A stretch of 64,000 bases of DNA from Larix kaempferi (lineage: Eukaryota; Streptophyta; Pinopsida; Pinales; Pinaceae), in the NCBI GenBank assembly GCA_027924585.1, contig BSBM01002100.1:720501-784500 (forward strand). Direction: 5' to 3'. Numbering within the stretch: the stretch's first letter is position 1; each line of letters starts with the position of its first letter. This document shows, one piece after another, positions 44,641-57,260 of the stretch. Under the pieces are notes generated by a model. It searched no databases and had not been told where the DNA came from. It saw only the letters and a list, made by a program, of their open reading frames with translations. The position numbers and the translations under genes were made by a program.

Positions 44641-46809
44641 TCATTCTCTATATCACTTTTAAGGTTTAACAATTGAGTATATTTCACTGCCCGTTTACTC
44701 CATTTCTCAAACTTTTAACTTAATTAGGTCAAGTCGCATCTTAATTCTTCATTTTCTCCATATGCCGGGTATGAATCCTCAGATGGTTTGCTTGGAGTGT
44801 GATTTTTTAAACTTCCTTTTGGTGGAATTTTGAACAATATAAATATATATCACACCCTAGGGTTCCAACAAACAAATACTTCTACTCAAATTTATTCAAA
44901 TTTAAAATGGCATACCTTTTTTTAACCTTGATTGGAAGACTGTTTTATGACTGACTTGGAACTAAGGTAAATTTGAAATTTTGGCTCCTTTGGGCCTAAA
45001 AATTCGGGCTGTTGTATCCTGATGTGTCATCTTCCTAATGATGTAGGTATGACCTAATTTGGATGCTCCAGTAAGAATTTATTGCAAATCTCCCGACACT
45101 TCTTATTTTTGGTCTATCCACTGAGAGCAAACTTGTACAATATGCCATGTGTCCAATAATTTGTATCTGAGGATTAAAAATATACCAAAGTTACTTTGGT
45201 CCATCTCCTTTCTGATGCAACAAGTCTCACTCAACTTGGATCTCCCGTTCCCTAGATATGACCATTTTCCTAGAACACCTATTTTTTACTAGTTTTTGGA
45301 CTAGTCAAAAACCCTATCTTCCAAGGCGAACATATATGAACCTGTAATGTATCCAGATATGAAAATTGGACCACATATATCTAGCCCTTTTTCAAAGATG
45401 GGTTTTGATATCGCTTTCTGATTTCTTACAGAAAAACAAAATTATAGCGAAAATTCCAAGATGACTCCTTTTGAAGAAACCAGTCTCAGTGAAAGAGCTC
45501 TGATACCAAATGTTATGTAACCAAGTCCCAAAAATAACATAAAAAGAGCATATATATACCAAAATAAATTAATCCATGCCTTAATAATGAATATTAGAGA
45601 TGAATATCAAGCCTCTTCGAAGGGGCAACCTCCTGACATAATGTACTAAGTACATAAGACAAAACAAGATGCAATGATGGCTAAAATGAAAATATCTCCT
45701 TCCTATATATAGGAGACAAAGGTGTACAATAACAACTAATAGAACCAAGATGACATCAATAATATGTTGCACCACAATATAGGGAGTAATGTTCCACTCG
45801 AGTAATTTTCCATCATTGAGGGATTAACATGGATGCATAAATATTGCATGAATAAGTGTGCCCCACTTCTCATGTAGTGCATTAACTCACTGAACTAATT
45901 CTTAGGATGAACTTGCCCTTTAACCGGAAGCTTTCCCACTTAGTTAGGTGGATAAATTAAGTGTTGTCATGCAAGTGTCTCAACTCAAGTGTAGTCTTTT
46001 AGTTTAACATAAGTGGCATCATAAGTGTTACCATGCAATAACACTTAGTTAACTAGATCTTCTTTATTAACACTTAGTTAAATATTATTAACTAAAATCA
46101 TGCTAATTGATTTATTTGTAGTGACCACTGTGAGTTCTTTAATTAAATGAGGCATACATTGTGGCTTTAACTGAATCTTAACAATTCCAGTTCACCTAGT
46201 CATCTCATGAATAATTCAAATTCTCTTTTTCTCTATGCACTTATCTTTATCTCTTATCTTTATTGCATGTTAAATATATGTTAACTTTAATTATCTATCA
46301 TATCAGATTATACTTAGATTTTTCAGATTTTATGATCATATTATATCACTCTCGGAACAAATGATCATATGCTAAAGTAATTCACTCTAGGGGTGGCCAG
46401 TATCTAAAGGAGACTTAATAGCAATCAATGGCCATGGTTAGTAATACATCACACAACATTAATGATTCAATATGCAAAGAATCTACCTCTATTACTGGAG
46501 GTCCACCCCATGGGTACCTACTATAATTGAAGGTACACATGAGAATCTAACTCGGCACACAATTCCTGAGCCTTGTTCAACAAGACTTTACAACATCATC
46601 ACTTTGATACATCAAAGCATTCACCTCAACACATGAAGAATAACCTGTTACAACTGATAGGATTAGTAATTCTTGAGTCCAACTTAAGAATCTACTCCAA
46701 GTTCATGAGTCCAACTTAGGATCCCTACCTCAACACATGAGGCCCAATCCCGACTGCACAAGATTGGCTTTGAGAATGAATTGTGATGATGTACATTTAA
46801 CACTCCCTC

Positions 46810-47574
46810 TCAGCAAGGGAGGCATTCTCTACCATACGTACCAAACTTGTCTCGGAAGTACCTGAACTTCGTCATTGACAGAGGCTTTGTTAACACATAT
46901 GAAATCTGCTCATTAATAGCAATGTATTGAAATTTCACCATACCTTTTTGGACCATGTCTCTAATGAAGTGATACTTCATTTCAATGTGCTTCGACTTAT
47001 CATGAAACACAGGGTTTTCGAAAATCTTGATGCAACCTTGATTGTCACACCGAATGACCGTAGACTCAAGCTTTTCACAGAACAACCCAACAAGTAGCTT
47101 CCTAAGCCACACTGCTTCTCGATAGGAAGTACTAGTAGCAATATACTCTGCTTATGTAGTACTTTGGCCTATAAATCCCTGCTTCCTGCTAGACCAAGAT
47201 ATCATAGCATAATTCAAGCTAAAACAAATTATAACCAAATGTAGTCTTTTGGTCCACAATGCTACCACCCCAATCAGATTTAGTATAACCAAGTAAAAAC
47301 ACCCATCCATTGGAGGCATATCTAATTCCATAAGCAATCATACCTCAAAGGTATCTAAGCACATGCTTAGCAGCAACCCAATGTCTGTGTCTCAGTTCAG
47401 ACATAAACTAACTCAGAATACTCACATCATAACATATCAAATACATCAATGAACCAATAAGCCGTCTATACAAAGTGGGGTCCACTGGATCCTATCCAGA
47501 ATTTGGCTCATGTATTTTCCTCAAATTGGAAACCATCGGAGTACTCATGGATTTTCAATCCATCATGCCAAAAT
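46810..47574 (-). pseudogene. copia-3 RT end and RNase H
   Basis: 46810-47112 reads LVGLFCEKLESTVIRCDNQG followed by FENPVFHDKSKHIEMKYHFI, the copia RNase H end (CDNQ.AI..A.NP..H.R.KHI....HF.R) and YVLTKPLSMTKF. Upstream pieces (47,150-47,560) hold degraded STGY/GWVFLLG and RLIGSLMYL-like words. The reading frame is cut at 47,574 by copia-2 and continues at 52,477. Confidence 0.85.
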
Positions 47575-48175
47575 TCTTGGTTGTGGAGCATGATCTTCCT
47601 TATTCAAAGGTCGTGTTTCAACCGTGTTTGGATCCCAACCCATGATAGGGGTGTTTGGGGGGGGATCCCCCCCCAATATAGTTACCATGGGGGGTCCAAA
47701 GGGGCTGAAGACTACATTTTAGGAGTCCCTCCTGGTGGGGGTTTTGGGGTAGCTTCCCCGTAGCGAAAATTTCGAAAGAATTCCTTGTAAAATGTTGTAA
47801 TTTCATAGTCGTGAATTGGTCAATAATGGGTGATTTACAAGCCTATGGTATTGGGTGTTCCATAGTATTTTCCCATGGTAATCCCTCTTTAAAAGGAAGG
47901 CATTGTTATACGGCTGTGTATTGTAGTATTGTAAATATCTCTATGATTGTGTAAGAGAGGATGTGAGAGAGGGAAGAGGAAGTTGCAGCGGATGTGTTGT
48001 AGGTTGTATCCCTTCATTTGTTGGATGGTATAATAATAAGGACTGACAATTTATGTCTGAACGTAGCCCATATTGGGTTAAATACGTATATTAGTGTCTC
48101 TCTTGTATTTTGTTTATGTAATTTCTATTTGCATTTTGTTTATTTTTATTGCTCTACGATCCTGTTTTTCTAACA
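47575..48175 (+). repeat. 5' LTR of copia-2
   Basis: Carries the CCCCCCCC/GGGGGG tract at 47,650-47,690 and ends TTTTTCTAACA. The primer site TGGCATCAGAGCC lies at 48178-48190. Confidence 0.92.
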
Positions 48176-48250
48176 ATTGGCATCAGAGCCAAATGTCGAT
48201 TTGGAAGATAAAGTCGCAGGAAAGAAGGGTTCCTAGTTCAAGTGGGAGAA

Positions 48251-48770
48251 ATGGAGGAAGAAGGAAAGTTTAAGGTCGAGAAATTTAATGGCCAAAACTA
48301 CCAATTATAGAAGATGCAAATTGAGGACTATCTATATCAAAAGGATCTATTCCTATTGTTGGAAGGAAAAGCAAAAAAGTCGACGGCTATGAAGGACGAA
48401 GAATGGGAGGTTCTTGATAGAAAGGAACTAGGAACAATACAATTGTTCTTGGATTCATCGATGGCTTTCAATATCTCAAAAGAAAAGACAACGGAGGGTC
48501 TGATGAGTGCATTGAGTAAACTGTATGAAAAACCCTCGTCCTCCAACAACGTATTTCTAATGAAGCATTTATTTAATATGAAGATGTCAGAAGGTGGATC
48601 TGTTGCTGATCATTTAAATAAATTTAATACAATTACAAATCAACTAAGTTCTGTAAATGTGAACTTTGGATATTAGGTTAGGGCTCTTCTAATATTTTAC
48701 TCATTGCCAAAAAGATGGAACGACTTGGTTATGCCTGTAAGTAACTTTTGTCTCGGGTTCAAACACTTTG
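48251..48770 (+). pseudogene. copia-2 gag
   Basis: Start MEEEGKFKVEKFNGQN at 48251, then a stop, QIEDYLYQKDLFLLLEGKAK and [40 protein letters not shown] and ADHLNKFNTITNQLSSVNVN follow, the UBN2 capsid fold of plant copia. A basic stretch and a damaged CCHC knuckle (EC.NYGKKGHL.KD) follow at 48,955-48,990. Confidence 0.88.
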
Positions 48771-49104
48771 AAATTTGATGATGTTGTTGGTGTTATTCTT
48801 AGCGAGGAAATGAGAAGGAAAAGCACATGCGAGACATCAGGTAATGCATTCACCATGGAGAGCAGGGGAAGACAAAGGGAGAGAGGAAAGAGCCCAAGTA
48901 ATCACAAAAATTCTAGGAAGAGCAGATCCAAGTCTAGACTGGGAAAGATAGAGTGCTAGAACTATGGAAAGAAAGGACATCTGTAGAAAGACTAGATATC
49001 TCTAAAGAAGAAAGGAGATGGACAGTAGGAGACTACTCAGGAAGCAAATGTAGCAAGTGATGTGTTACAAGATGCTTTGATTCTTGCATTAGATAGTACT
49101 AGTG

Positions 49105-50095
49105 ATTAATGGGTAGTAGATTCAGGGGGTTCATGTCATGCTACACCCCATAGGAAATTATTTCATGATTATGTTCTAGGCGATTTTGTACATATTTGAT
49201 TGGGTGATGATGAGCCATGCAAAATTGTTGGAATGGGTAAGGTACGAATGAGCCACTCGAGGAAGTTGTTTCCAGATCTGAAGTAGGTAAATTTGGAATT
49301 ATGTGAGAACTATGTTTATGGAAAATAGAAGAGAGTCATATTTCTCAAGGTTGGGAAACAAAAAAAGAGTGAAAAGTTAGGACTTGCTCATACATATGTA
49401 TGAGGACCAGCTCAGGTACAATCTCTTGGTGGCTCTCTTTATTATGTTACTTTTATTGATGATGAAACTATGAAAACTTAGGTTTATTGCATTAGACATA
49501 AATATGATGTGTTTGCTACTTTTAAGAAGTGGAAAGCTTTGGTTGAGAACGAGACAGGAAAAATGTTGAAGTGTATCAGATCTGATAATGGAGGTGAATA
49601 TCGCAGCAATGATTTTGATAATTACTATTCATATCATGGGATTCATAGAGAGAAGACAGTCCCATGAACACCATAAGAAAATGGTGTGTTAGAAAGGATG
49701 AATAGGACAATCATGGAACGTGCAAGGTGTATAAGATTGCATGCAGGGTTGCCCTTACAGTTTTGGGAAGATGTTGTAGATATTGTTGTTTACTTAATAA
49801 ACAGAGGGCCTTCAAGCACTTTGAATGGTGGTATTCCAGAGGAGGCATGGACAGGTAAAAAGGTAAACTACTCATTTTGATAACTTTTGGTTGTAAAATT
49901 TTTGTCCATATTGATAAAGAAAATGGAACAAAGCTTGAGGCTAAATCCAAGAAATGTACCTTTATTGGATACGGGGTTGATGATTTTGGTTATTGCTTAT
50001 GGGATTATGAAAATAACAAAATCATTAGGAGTAGAGATGTGGTATTTAATGAAAATGTCATGTATAAAGATCAGTTGCAGGGAAATAAACAGTAA
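49105..50095 (+). pseudogene. copia-2 protease and integrase
   Basis: Protease: WVVDSGGSCHATPHRKLFHD at about 49,110, where D-S-G is kept. Integrase: KWKALVENETGKMLKCIRSD followed by NGGEYRS (second catalytic Asp, 49,580), then ENGVLERMNRTIMERARCIR (catalytic Glu, 49,680-49,740), LPLQFWEDVV and VYLINRGPSSTL. FGCK.FVHI is followed by KKCTFIGYGVDDFGYCLWDY. Several stops and one frameshift near 49,880. Confidence 0.88.
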
Positions 50096-50310
50096 AAGGA
50101 AAATACAGAGTACACCGTGCTTGGTGAAATCAAAGAAAATGAAGTTCCAAAGGTGCAGAAAATCAAGAACAACAGCAGGCACCTCAAAATACCGCAACTG
50201 TTAGAAGATATACCATGTCAAGTAGAACTCCTGAATGATACTCTCCTTCAATGTATTATTTATTGCTGACTGGTTCTGGTGAACCATAATGTTATGAAGA
50301 AGCAATGTAG

Positions 50311-51240
50311 GTGGAAATTAGAAAGAAGTGGGAGCAAGGCATGAATGAGGAGATGGAATTGTTGGTAAGAAAACACACTTGGGATTTGGTTCAATTGTCT
50401 ACACGTAAAAGAGCATTGCAGAATAAATGGTTTTATAGGTTGAAGGAAGAATATGTAGGAAAGAAGCGATACAAGGCCAAACTTGTTGTAAAGGGGTTTG
50501 CACAAAAGAAAGATATAGATTTTGATGAAATATTTTCTCCTATTGTTAAAATGAATTCAATTAGGACTATTTTAAGTCTAGTGGTGGTAGAATATTTTCA
50601 TATTGAATATTTAGATGTAAAAAAAACCTTTCTCCATGGGGATTTGGAGAAAGAGATTTATGCAATAGCCACAGGGGTATGAGGTAAAAGGGAAGGATAA
50701 TTTGGTATGCAGGTTGAAGAAGAAATTGTATAGCCTGAAGCAAGCTCCAAGGAAGTGGTATTTTAAATTTGGTAGGTTTATGACAGAACAAGGTTATAGT
50801 GATGTCATTCTAACCCCTATGTTTATTTCAAGAGGCTAGATAATGGAAGATATATTATCCTGTTATTGTATGTGGATGACATGCTTGTTGCAGTGTTTAA
50901 CATGCATGATATAGATGTACTAAAAAAGAAGTTAGCTAATTCATTTGCGATGAAGGATTTGGGTGCTACAAAGAAAATCCTTGGTATGAGAATAACAATA
51001 GACAAGAAAAAATGCAAATTGACATTGTCTCAGGGTGAATACATAGAAAAGGTGTTCAAGAGGTTTAGAATGCAAAATGAAAAACTAGTTAGTACACCTT
51101 TGTCCAACCATTGCAAAATAAGTAAGGGGATGTGTCCCAAGACACATGAAGAGATAGATTACATGTCCAAGGTTCCCTATTCATCAACAGTTGGTAGCTT
51201 GATGTATTCCATGGTGTGAACAAGACCAGATATTGCACAT
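50311..51240 (+). pseudogene. copia-2 reverse transcriptase
   Basis: [40 protein letters not shown] and FLHGDLEKEIYA are followed by a frameshift at the QQP.G position. 50866-51219 reads MYVDDMLVAVFNMHDIDVLK with the catalytic YVDD intact, then FAMKDLGATKKILGMRI and SKVPYSSTVGSLMY. Confidence 0.9.
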
Positions 51241-51745
51241 GCAATGGGAGTTGTGAGCAGGTATAAGAACAATCCAGGTAAAGAACATTAGCAGGTAGTA
51301 TAGTGGATTCTCAGGTATTTGAGAGGTACTACTACTCATGCATTATGTTTTGGAGGTTCAAACACTAAGCACCACATGGTATGTATTTACTATAGGTGGA
51401 ACAAAAATAAGTTGGATTTCAAAACTACAAAAGGTTGTTTCATTGTCAATAATGGAAGCAGAGTATGTTGCTGCTATAGAGGCTAGTAAAGAGATGATTT
51501 GGTTATAGAGGTTCATGGAGGAATTGGGTAAGAAGCAGAAGAATAGCAGGTTGTATAGTGACATCCAGAGTGCCATTAATCTTGCAAAGAACTCATATTT
51601 TCATTCTAATACTAAACATATACAACTCAAGTACCATTTCATATGATCTATTATGGAAGATGAATTGTTGAAGCTGGAAAAGATAAACACTAGCCAGAAT
51701 CCTGCATACATGTTGACAAAGGTAGTAACTAGAGAGAAACTGAGT
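51241..51745 (+). pseudogene. copia-2 RNase H
   Basis: Degraded: the D-A-D segment is deleted near 51,365, then SWISKLQKVV-like, MEASMLLL-type shifts and RLYSDIQSAINLAKNS. The matching region of copia-1 (11,460-11,860) is intact, so the loss is specific to this copy. Confidence 0.8.
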
Positions 51746-51876
51746 TCCTAATCGATTTCAGTTGGTCTTCAAGCATGAAGGTGAAGATGATAAATTTTTC
51801 AGAATTAAGGTTTGGAGCATAGTCCAACAGATGTAGTAGTGGTGGAGTTCCTGTGATCAGTCTCCAAGTGAGATAT

Positions 51877-52476
51877 TGTTGGTTGTGGATCCCGGTCTTC
51901 CTTATTCAAAGGTCATGTTTCAACCGTGTTTGGATCCAGCCCATGACGGGGGGGATTAGGGGTGGTATTTAACCCCCAATATTGTCGCCATGGGGGGTCC
52001 AGGGGGGTGGCGACTACATTTTAGGAGCCCCCTCGATGGGGGTTCGGGGGCAGCTTCCCCGTAGCAAAAATTTTGGAAGAATTCCTTGTAAAATGTTGTA
52101 ATTTCATAGTCGTGAATTGGTCAATAATGGGTGATTTACAAGCCTATGGTATTGGGTGTTCCATAGTATTTTCCCATGGTAATCCCTCTTTAAAAGGAAG
52201 GCATTGTAATACAACTGTGTATTGTAGTATTGTAAATATCTCTATGATTGTGTAAGAGAGGATGTGAGAGAGGGAAGAGGAAGTTGCAATGGATGTGCTA
52301 TAGGTTGTATCCCTTCATTTGTTGGATGGTATAATAATAAGGACTGACAATTTATGTGTGAACGTAGCCCATATTGGGTTAAATACGTATATTAGTGTCT
52401 CTCTTGTATTTTGTTTATGTGATTTATATTTGCATCTTGTTTATTGTTATTGATGTGTGATCTTGTTTTTCTAACA
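51877..52476 (+). repeat. 3' LTR of copia-2
   Basis: Starts TGTTGGTTGTGGATCC and ends CTAACA. It differs from the 5' LTR at scattered bases and in the G/C-run tract. Confidence 0.92.
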
Positions 52477-53240
52477 AAACCTGTGCAATATATCAACAGT
52501 GGATTTCCATTGAGAAATAAATATCCCATCTTTTATTTTCCAAATATCGAGGCCAAGAAAGTAGTACATACGACCTAAGTATTTCATCTTGAACTCAAAA
52601 GTGAGATCCCTCTTGCACAAAGCAATCTGTTGTTCCTCTCCAGTAAAGAAAAAATCATCAACATATAGAATCAATACCAACAGTTGGTTCTTCACTACTT
52701 TGAAGTACAAATTTGGATCAACGTTTCTCTTAGAGAATCCCAGTCTCTGAATATAGCTGTCAATTCTTGAATACCAATCTCTGGGAGATTGCTTAATCCC
52801 ATACAAGGATTTCTTCAATTTGCACACATGGGATTCCTTCCCATGAACCAAAAACCCCTCAGGCTGCTGAATATAAACCTCTTCCTCAACCTCACCATTG
52901 AGTAATGATGTATTCACATCCATATGGTGAAGCTTTCATCCTAGAACAGATGCAAGTTAGATCACAACTCAAATAGTGATGTACCTAGCCACATGAGCAA
53001 ATGTATCCTCATAGTCTATGCCTTCTTTTTTAGAGAAACCTCGAGAAATAAATATGACTTTATACTTTGAAATATTGCCATCAACAACATGCTTGATCTT
53101 GTAACTCCATTTGGAAGTAACTATGGACTTCCCTTCAGGTTTAGGAACAACTTCCCAAACATCATTCTTCAGAATAGACTTGTATTCTTCTACCATTGCA
53201 TATTTCCATACTTTCTACTTTGCAACTTCTTCATAGGTGG
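52477..53240 (-). pseudogene. copia-3 reverse transcriptase
   Basis: 52969-53196 reads VVPKPEGKSIVTSKWSYKIK followed by FISRGFSKKEGIDYEDTFAH. 52471-52923 continues VYIQQPEGFLVHGKESHVCK, SLYGIKQSPRDWYSRIDSYI and LLVLILYVDDFFFTGE, so the YVDD core is intact. It ends ...KSTVDILHRF at the copia-2 insertion. Confidence 0.92.
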
Positions 53241-53367
53241 AAGGCTATGAATCACTGATGTGACTCCTCTGTGCAACATACCTCGAATATGTATCATGTA
53301 TATTTTTCTCTATGGAAGAGCCTAATGGTGCTCCATTCCTCTCTGCATCTTGTAGTATATCTCGGCA

Positions 53368-54495
53368 TCATGCATACCTCCTCTTGGCAAGATGTTCATC
53401 AAACTGTTCTATTGGTTCATCAAGAGCTAGCGAATATGAGAAATATGTTGGATTCTCCCTTTGAACATATGAATGGGGAGAATCAGTATCTGGGTCCTCC
53501 ATCATGGGAGTCTCATGCTCCTCTATTTCTGTATCATACTGAAGCTCTTTCGATCTCTTGAATGCGTCCTCTTCATGGAAGGTCACATCTCGACTGAACT
53601 CAATGTGTCTTTCACTTGGAACATATGTTCTATAGGATTTGGATGATTCACTATAACCAACAAATTTTCCCTTCTTTCCTAATGTGTCCATCTTGATCCT
53701 CTTTTCTTTCGGCACATGAATGTATGCATGACTCCCAAAGATCCTCATGTGTGAAATATCTTTTTTTTCACCAGTGAACACTTCTTTAGGTGTCTTCTCA
53801 TCCAGAATGGCATGAGGACTTCTATTCTAGATATATACTGTTGTACTGGTGGCCTCTTCCTATAATGAGGTAGACAGTTCTTGATCATGCATCATGGATT
53901 TTGTAGCCTCACATATGGTTCTATTCTTCGTTTCTGCAACCCCATTTTGCTGAGGGTTGTAGGGTACAATTAACTATCTACAAATTCCTGCATCACTACA
54001 GAACTCATTAAATGCATGTGAATCAAATTCACCTCCATTGTCATATCTCAAAGCAGATATGTGCTTTCCTGTCTAATTCTCAACTAGGACTTTGAATTCC
54101 TGAAACTTTCTAAAGGCTTCGCTCTTAGCCTTTAGGAAATAAATCCATGACTTTCTAGAGAATTCATATATAAATAATACATAATATTAATAGCCACTCA
54201 GGGAAGGGGATGACATGGGACCACATACATCATAATGTATTAAATCTAAAAACCCTTTAGATCTAGTAGTACTACTAGAGAAACTCTTTTTAACATTCTT
54301 CCCAAGTGCACAACCCTTACATACACTATCATGCTCAAAATAAAATACAGACATACCTTTCACCATTTGTTGTAATCTTGGTATAGCTTTGTAGTGGAGG
54401 TGACCAAGACTCCTATTCCATAGCTCGCATGGACTGATAGCGTTGTGAACCATAGATTGAATGTACTTCCTAGAGACCTCCCTTTCTAACTCCAA
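53368..54495 (-). pseudogene. copia-3 integrase
   Basis: 54187-54495 holds the pre-integrase zinc finger region (LWNRSLGHLHYKAIPRLQQM, then CKGCALGKNVKKSF) and FLDLIHYDVCGPM (first Asp). Through stops it continues LRYDNGGEF (second Asp) and PQQNGVAETKNRTICE (catalytic Glu). 53368-53781 gives MRIFGSHAYIHVPKEKRIKM, KFVGYSESSKSYRTY and an acidic C-terminal region. Confidence 0.9.
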
Positions 54496-54562
54496 TCATT
54501 GCTGCATATTTCAAGTCTTTGTTCTTCGACCATAATAGTGCTTGATTATCCATGAAGATAGC

Positions 54563-54970
54563 TTAAAATCCCTTATATTCAAGAACCGAAACTGATAAGA
54601 GGTTCTTCTTCAATCTTGGAACATAAAGAATGTCCTCCACATGTAAAATATCTCCTAAAATCAGCTGGAAGGAGGTGGATCCAACTCCTTGGATCAAATA
54701 TGTTGTGTTTCCTCCCATCTCTACCTTGCATGCAAATTTTTTCTCCTTGAGATTGGTGATGGCGCTCTTATAACTAGTCATACATTTGGATGCACCATTG
54801 TCAACCAACCATGTGTCCTCACTTGTGATGATGGATCCGGACAGTGTTGAGATTAGGTAATACTCCCTCCTTATCTCCTTTTCTTCAGGTGCATTCTTCT
54901 GAGTAGTTTCATCTTCTATAGTGGTAGAAGCATGAAACCTTCATTTTCCATTTTTCTTTACTTTGCAATC
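54563..54970 (-). pseudogene. copia-3 protease
   Basis: WLVDNGASKCMTSYKSAITN, then GVGSTSFQLILGDILHVEDI and LYVPRLKKNLLSVS. The active-site triad reads D-N-G where copia proteases have D-[ST]-G, so the Ser/Thr is replaced. Upstream at about 54,990 the gag knuckle reads CYNRDKKVNYARDC, with Cys and His replaced. Confidence 0.85.
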
Positions 54971-55091
54971 CCTTGCATAATTGACCTTCTTATCACGGTT
55001 GTAGCATCTAACCTTCTACTTGTTGTATACCTGATTCTTTGAATGGAAAAAATTCTTTTGAGAGAATTTATTCTTACCTTTCTTCATCTTT

Positions 55092-55703
55092 GATGTGATG
55101 GCAAGGTTTTCTTCTTTGATGCACAGTGACTTGATCTGGATTCACCCCTCCTCTTGGAGGAAGTCATGCCACAACCTTTCAAAGTTAGGTTGTACCTCTC
55201 GGTCATTTACCGCATCCAAGAATGTCTCCCATGAGAATGGGACACCATCAATAGCAGTTTGTAGAAGATCATATTCATCCACCACTACTAGCAAGCTGAT
55301 CTCTTACCTGAGATATCTTGGTGAATAAGGAGGCCATTGTCTCATACTTCTCCATATTTAGGTTTCAAAGCTTATTCTTCAATACCCTCTTTTGACTCGG
55401 GGCCTTCTTCTCATATAGTTTTTTCAATGTATCAAAACACTCCTTTGCGGTCTTCAATGGAGTGGCCATAAACATCAAATTGTCCTTTACCAAATCATAG
55501 ATGATCTGTTTGGATTTATCTTGGTTCTTCTTGAAGTCGATGCGCCCTTGATTAGATGTAGGATCCTCCACCACAATGTATACGTAGCCATCCAAGTCAT
55601 GTTCCTGCAAGATGTTCAACACCCTTTCCTTCCAAGTGTTGAAATTCAAAGTTCCCTCAAAACGGTCTTCCAGTTGAACAACGATTGATTCCATGGCTCT
55701 CAA
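55092..55703 (-). pseudogene. copia-3 gag
   Basis: The frame from 55703 reads LNFNTWKERVLNILQEHDLD followed by KSKQIIYDLVKDNLMF and TAKECFDTLKKLYEKKAPSQ, the UBN2-type copia capsid. The frame breaks near 55,365 and continues in pieces to 55,092. Confidence 0.88.
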
Positions 55704-55788
55704 GTATTGTGCTCAAATCATCATGATCTGCGTAGGATCAATTTTGCTTGAAAATATTAGCTCCTTCACAACCTGAGCTCTGATACCA

Positions 55789-57260
55789 TGTTAATTTTTG
55801 AGAAAATATGATGATCTTTGAACTTTACAACTTCAAGTGCAAAAATACTGACTACTTGAATAAATGAACCATTCAATCACATGAAACATTCAACCATAAC
55901 ACAAGATGTACCCTGGGGAAAATCCTAAGAAAAAGAGGATGAAAAACCCCAACAAATATTCGGAATATAATTATGATAGATAACATAGAATGTCTTTTAC
56001 AAAATAGCAGATTGCTTTCAACACTCCAGGTGCTAGATAAGAGAGAATATTGAGCAATAGAGAATATCTATCAACTGTATCAACTTGCCATGTTCCCAAC
56101 ACATTAATAACAAGGAAGAATAATATCCTACACAAGGATAAGCACCTTGCCTTCAAGGGAGAAGATAATTCGCTTCACATTGAATTCATCAATCATGTAT
56201 ACCATATTTATACATTATTGACTTCTATTTTTATCTTCTGACTTCAATATGAACTCGCCCTCCATGTGGATGCATCAATATTGCATGAAGAAGTGCTGCC
56301 CACTTCTCATGCAATGCATTAACTAACTAAACTTATTCTTAGGATGAACTTGCCCCTTAACTGAAATCTTTCCCACTTAGTTAGGTGGCTAACTTAAGTG
56401 TCATCATGCAAGTGTCGCAACTCAAGTGTCGTATTTTAGTTTAACATAAGTGTCGTCATGCAATAACACTTAGTTAACTAGATCTTCTTTATTAACACTT
56501 AGTTAACTATTATTAACTGAAATCATGCTGATTGATTTACTTGTAATGACCACTATGAGTTCTTTAATTGAATGAGGCATACATTGTGGCTTTAACTAAA
56601 GCTTAACAATTCGAGTTTACCTAGTCATCTCATGAGCAATTCGAATTCTCTTTTTCTCTATGCATTTATCTTTATCTCTTATGTTTATTGCATGGTCAAT
56701 ATGTGTTAACTTTAATTATCTATCATATCAGATTATACTTAGAATATTTGTTAGATGCTGTGATCATATTATATTATTCTTGGAACAAATGATCATATGC
56801 TAAAGTAATTCACTCTAGAGGTGGCCAGTATCTAAAGGAGACTCAATAGCAATCGGTGACCATGGTTAGTAATACATCACACAACATTAATGCTTTAATA
56901 TGAAAAACATCTACCTCGATAACTAAAGGTCCACCCATGGGTACCTACTCTAAATGGAGGTCCACCCATGGGTACCTACTATAACTAGAGGTCCACATGA
57001 GAATATGACTTGACAAACAAGTCTCGAGCCTTGTCCAATAAGAATTTACAACATCATCACTTTGATACATCAAATCATTCACCTCAACACATGAGGAATA
57101 AAATTTTACAACTGAAAGACTTAGTCATTCTTGAGTCCAACTTAAGAATCTACTCCAAGTTCCTGATTCCAACTTAGGCTCCCTACCTCAACACATGAGG
57201 CCCAATCTTGGTTCCACAAGATTGGATTGGAGAATGAATCGTGATTCTGTACATTTAACA
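55789..57260 (-). repeat. 5' LTR of copia-3
   Basis: 1,472 bp; forward start TGTTAATTTTTGAG, forward end TCTGTACATTTAACA. Inside it has repeated words of the type CAAGTGTCGTCATGCAA + CACTTAGTTAACT, and a small tandem GGTCCACCCATGGGTACCTACT (56,930-56,990). Confidence 0.92.

Larger units (their letters stand above)
39615..45829 (-). mobile_element. Chromodomain Ty3/gypsy element (chromovirus), minus strand, TSD TGGAT
   Basis: LTRs at 39615-39941 (3', 327 bp) and 45511-45829 (5', 319 bp), both starting TGTTATGnAACCAAGTCCCA in the forward direction. TSD TGGAT at 39610-39614 and 45830-45834. The minus-strand primer site (TGGTATCAGAGCT, 45495-45508) sits two bases from the 5' LTR. A purine tract (TTTTTCATGGGGAGGGTCA on the minus strand) adjoins the 3' LTR at 39,942-39,960. 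Minus-strand order: gag, protease, RT, RNase H, integrase, chromodomain. Inactivated by stops, frameshifts and lost active-site residues. Confidence 0.95.
39142..46802 (-). repeat. 3' LTR of copia-3, split by gypsy
   Basis: Two pieces, 39142-39614 and 45830-46802, rejoin exactly at TGGAT and are then collinear with the 5' LTR through TGGATGCATCAATATTGCATG (56,268 on). Total about 1,440 bp against 1,472 bp for the 5' LTR. Confidence 0.9.
47575..52476 (+). mobile_element. copia-2, plus strand, nested in copia-3
   Basis: LTRs 47575-48175 and 51877-52476 (601 and 600 bp). The right one starts TGTTGGTTGTGG, the left TCTTGGTTGTGG (G to C at base 2). Both end CTAACA. The flanks rejoin the copia-3 RT frame at ...LHRF, with AAAAT on the left and AAACC on the right, best read as a decayed AAACC TSD. 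Interior: gag, zinc knuckle, protease, integrase, RT and RNase H in copia order, all with stops. Same family as copia-1, including the G-run LTR tract, and it retains the segment copia-1 lost. Confidence 0.92.
39142..57260 (-). mobile_element. copia-3, minus strand, host of two further elements; TSD AGTAG
   Basis: Ends TGTTAATTTTTGAG...ACATTTAACA on both LTRs, with AGTAG at 39137-39141 and 57261-57265. The 3' LTR (left in the window) is 39142-39614 plus 45830-46802, split by the chromodomain gypsy. The 5' LTR is 55789-57260. A primer site on the minus strand (55775-55788, TGGTATCAGAGCTC) and a purine tract at 46803-46822 (GAGAGGGAG on the minus strand) flank the interior. Order on the minus strand is gag, protease, integrase, RT, RNase H, with copia-2 inserted inside RT/RNase H. 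Numerous stops; inactive. Confidence 0.93.

Noticed and set aside
52073-52255. 60-codon frame in copia-2 3' LTR
   Set aside because: Falls in LTR sequence repeated at 47.8 kb; chance frame.
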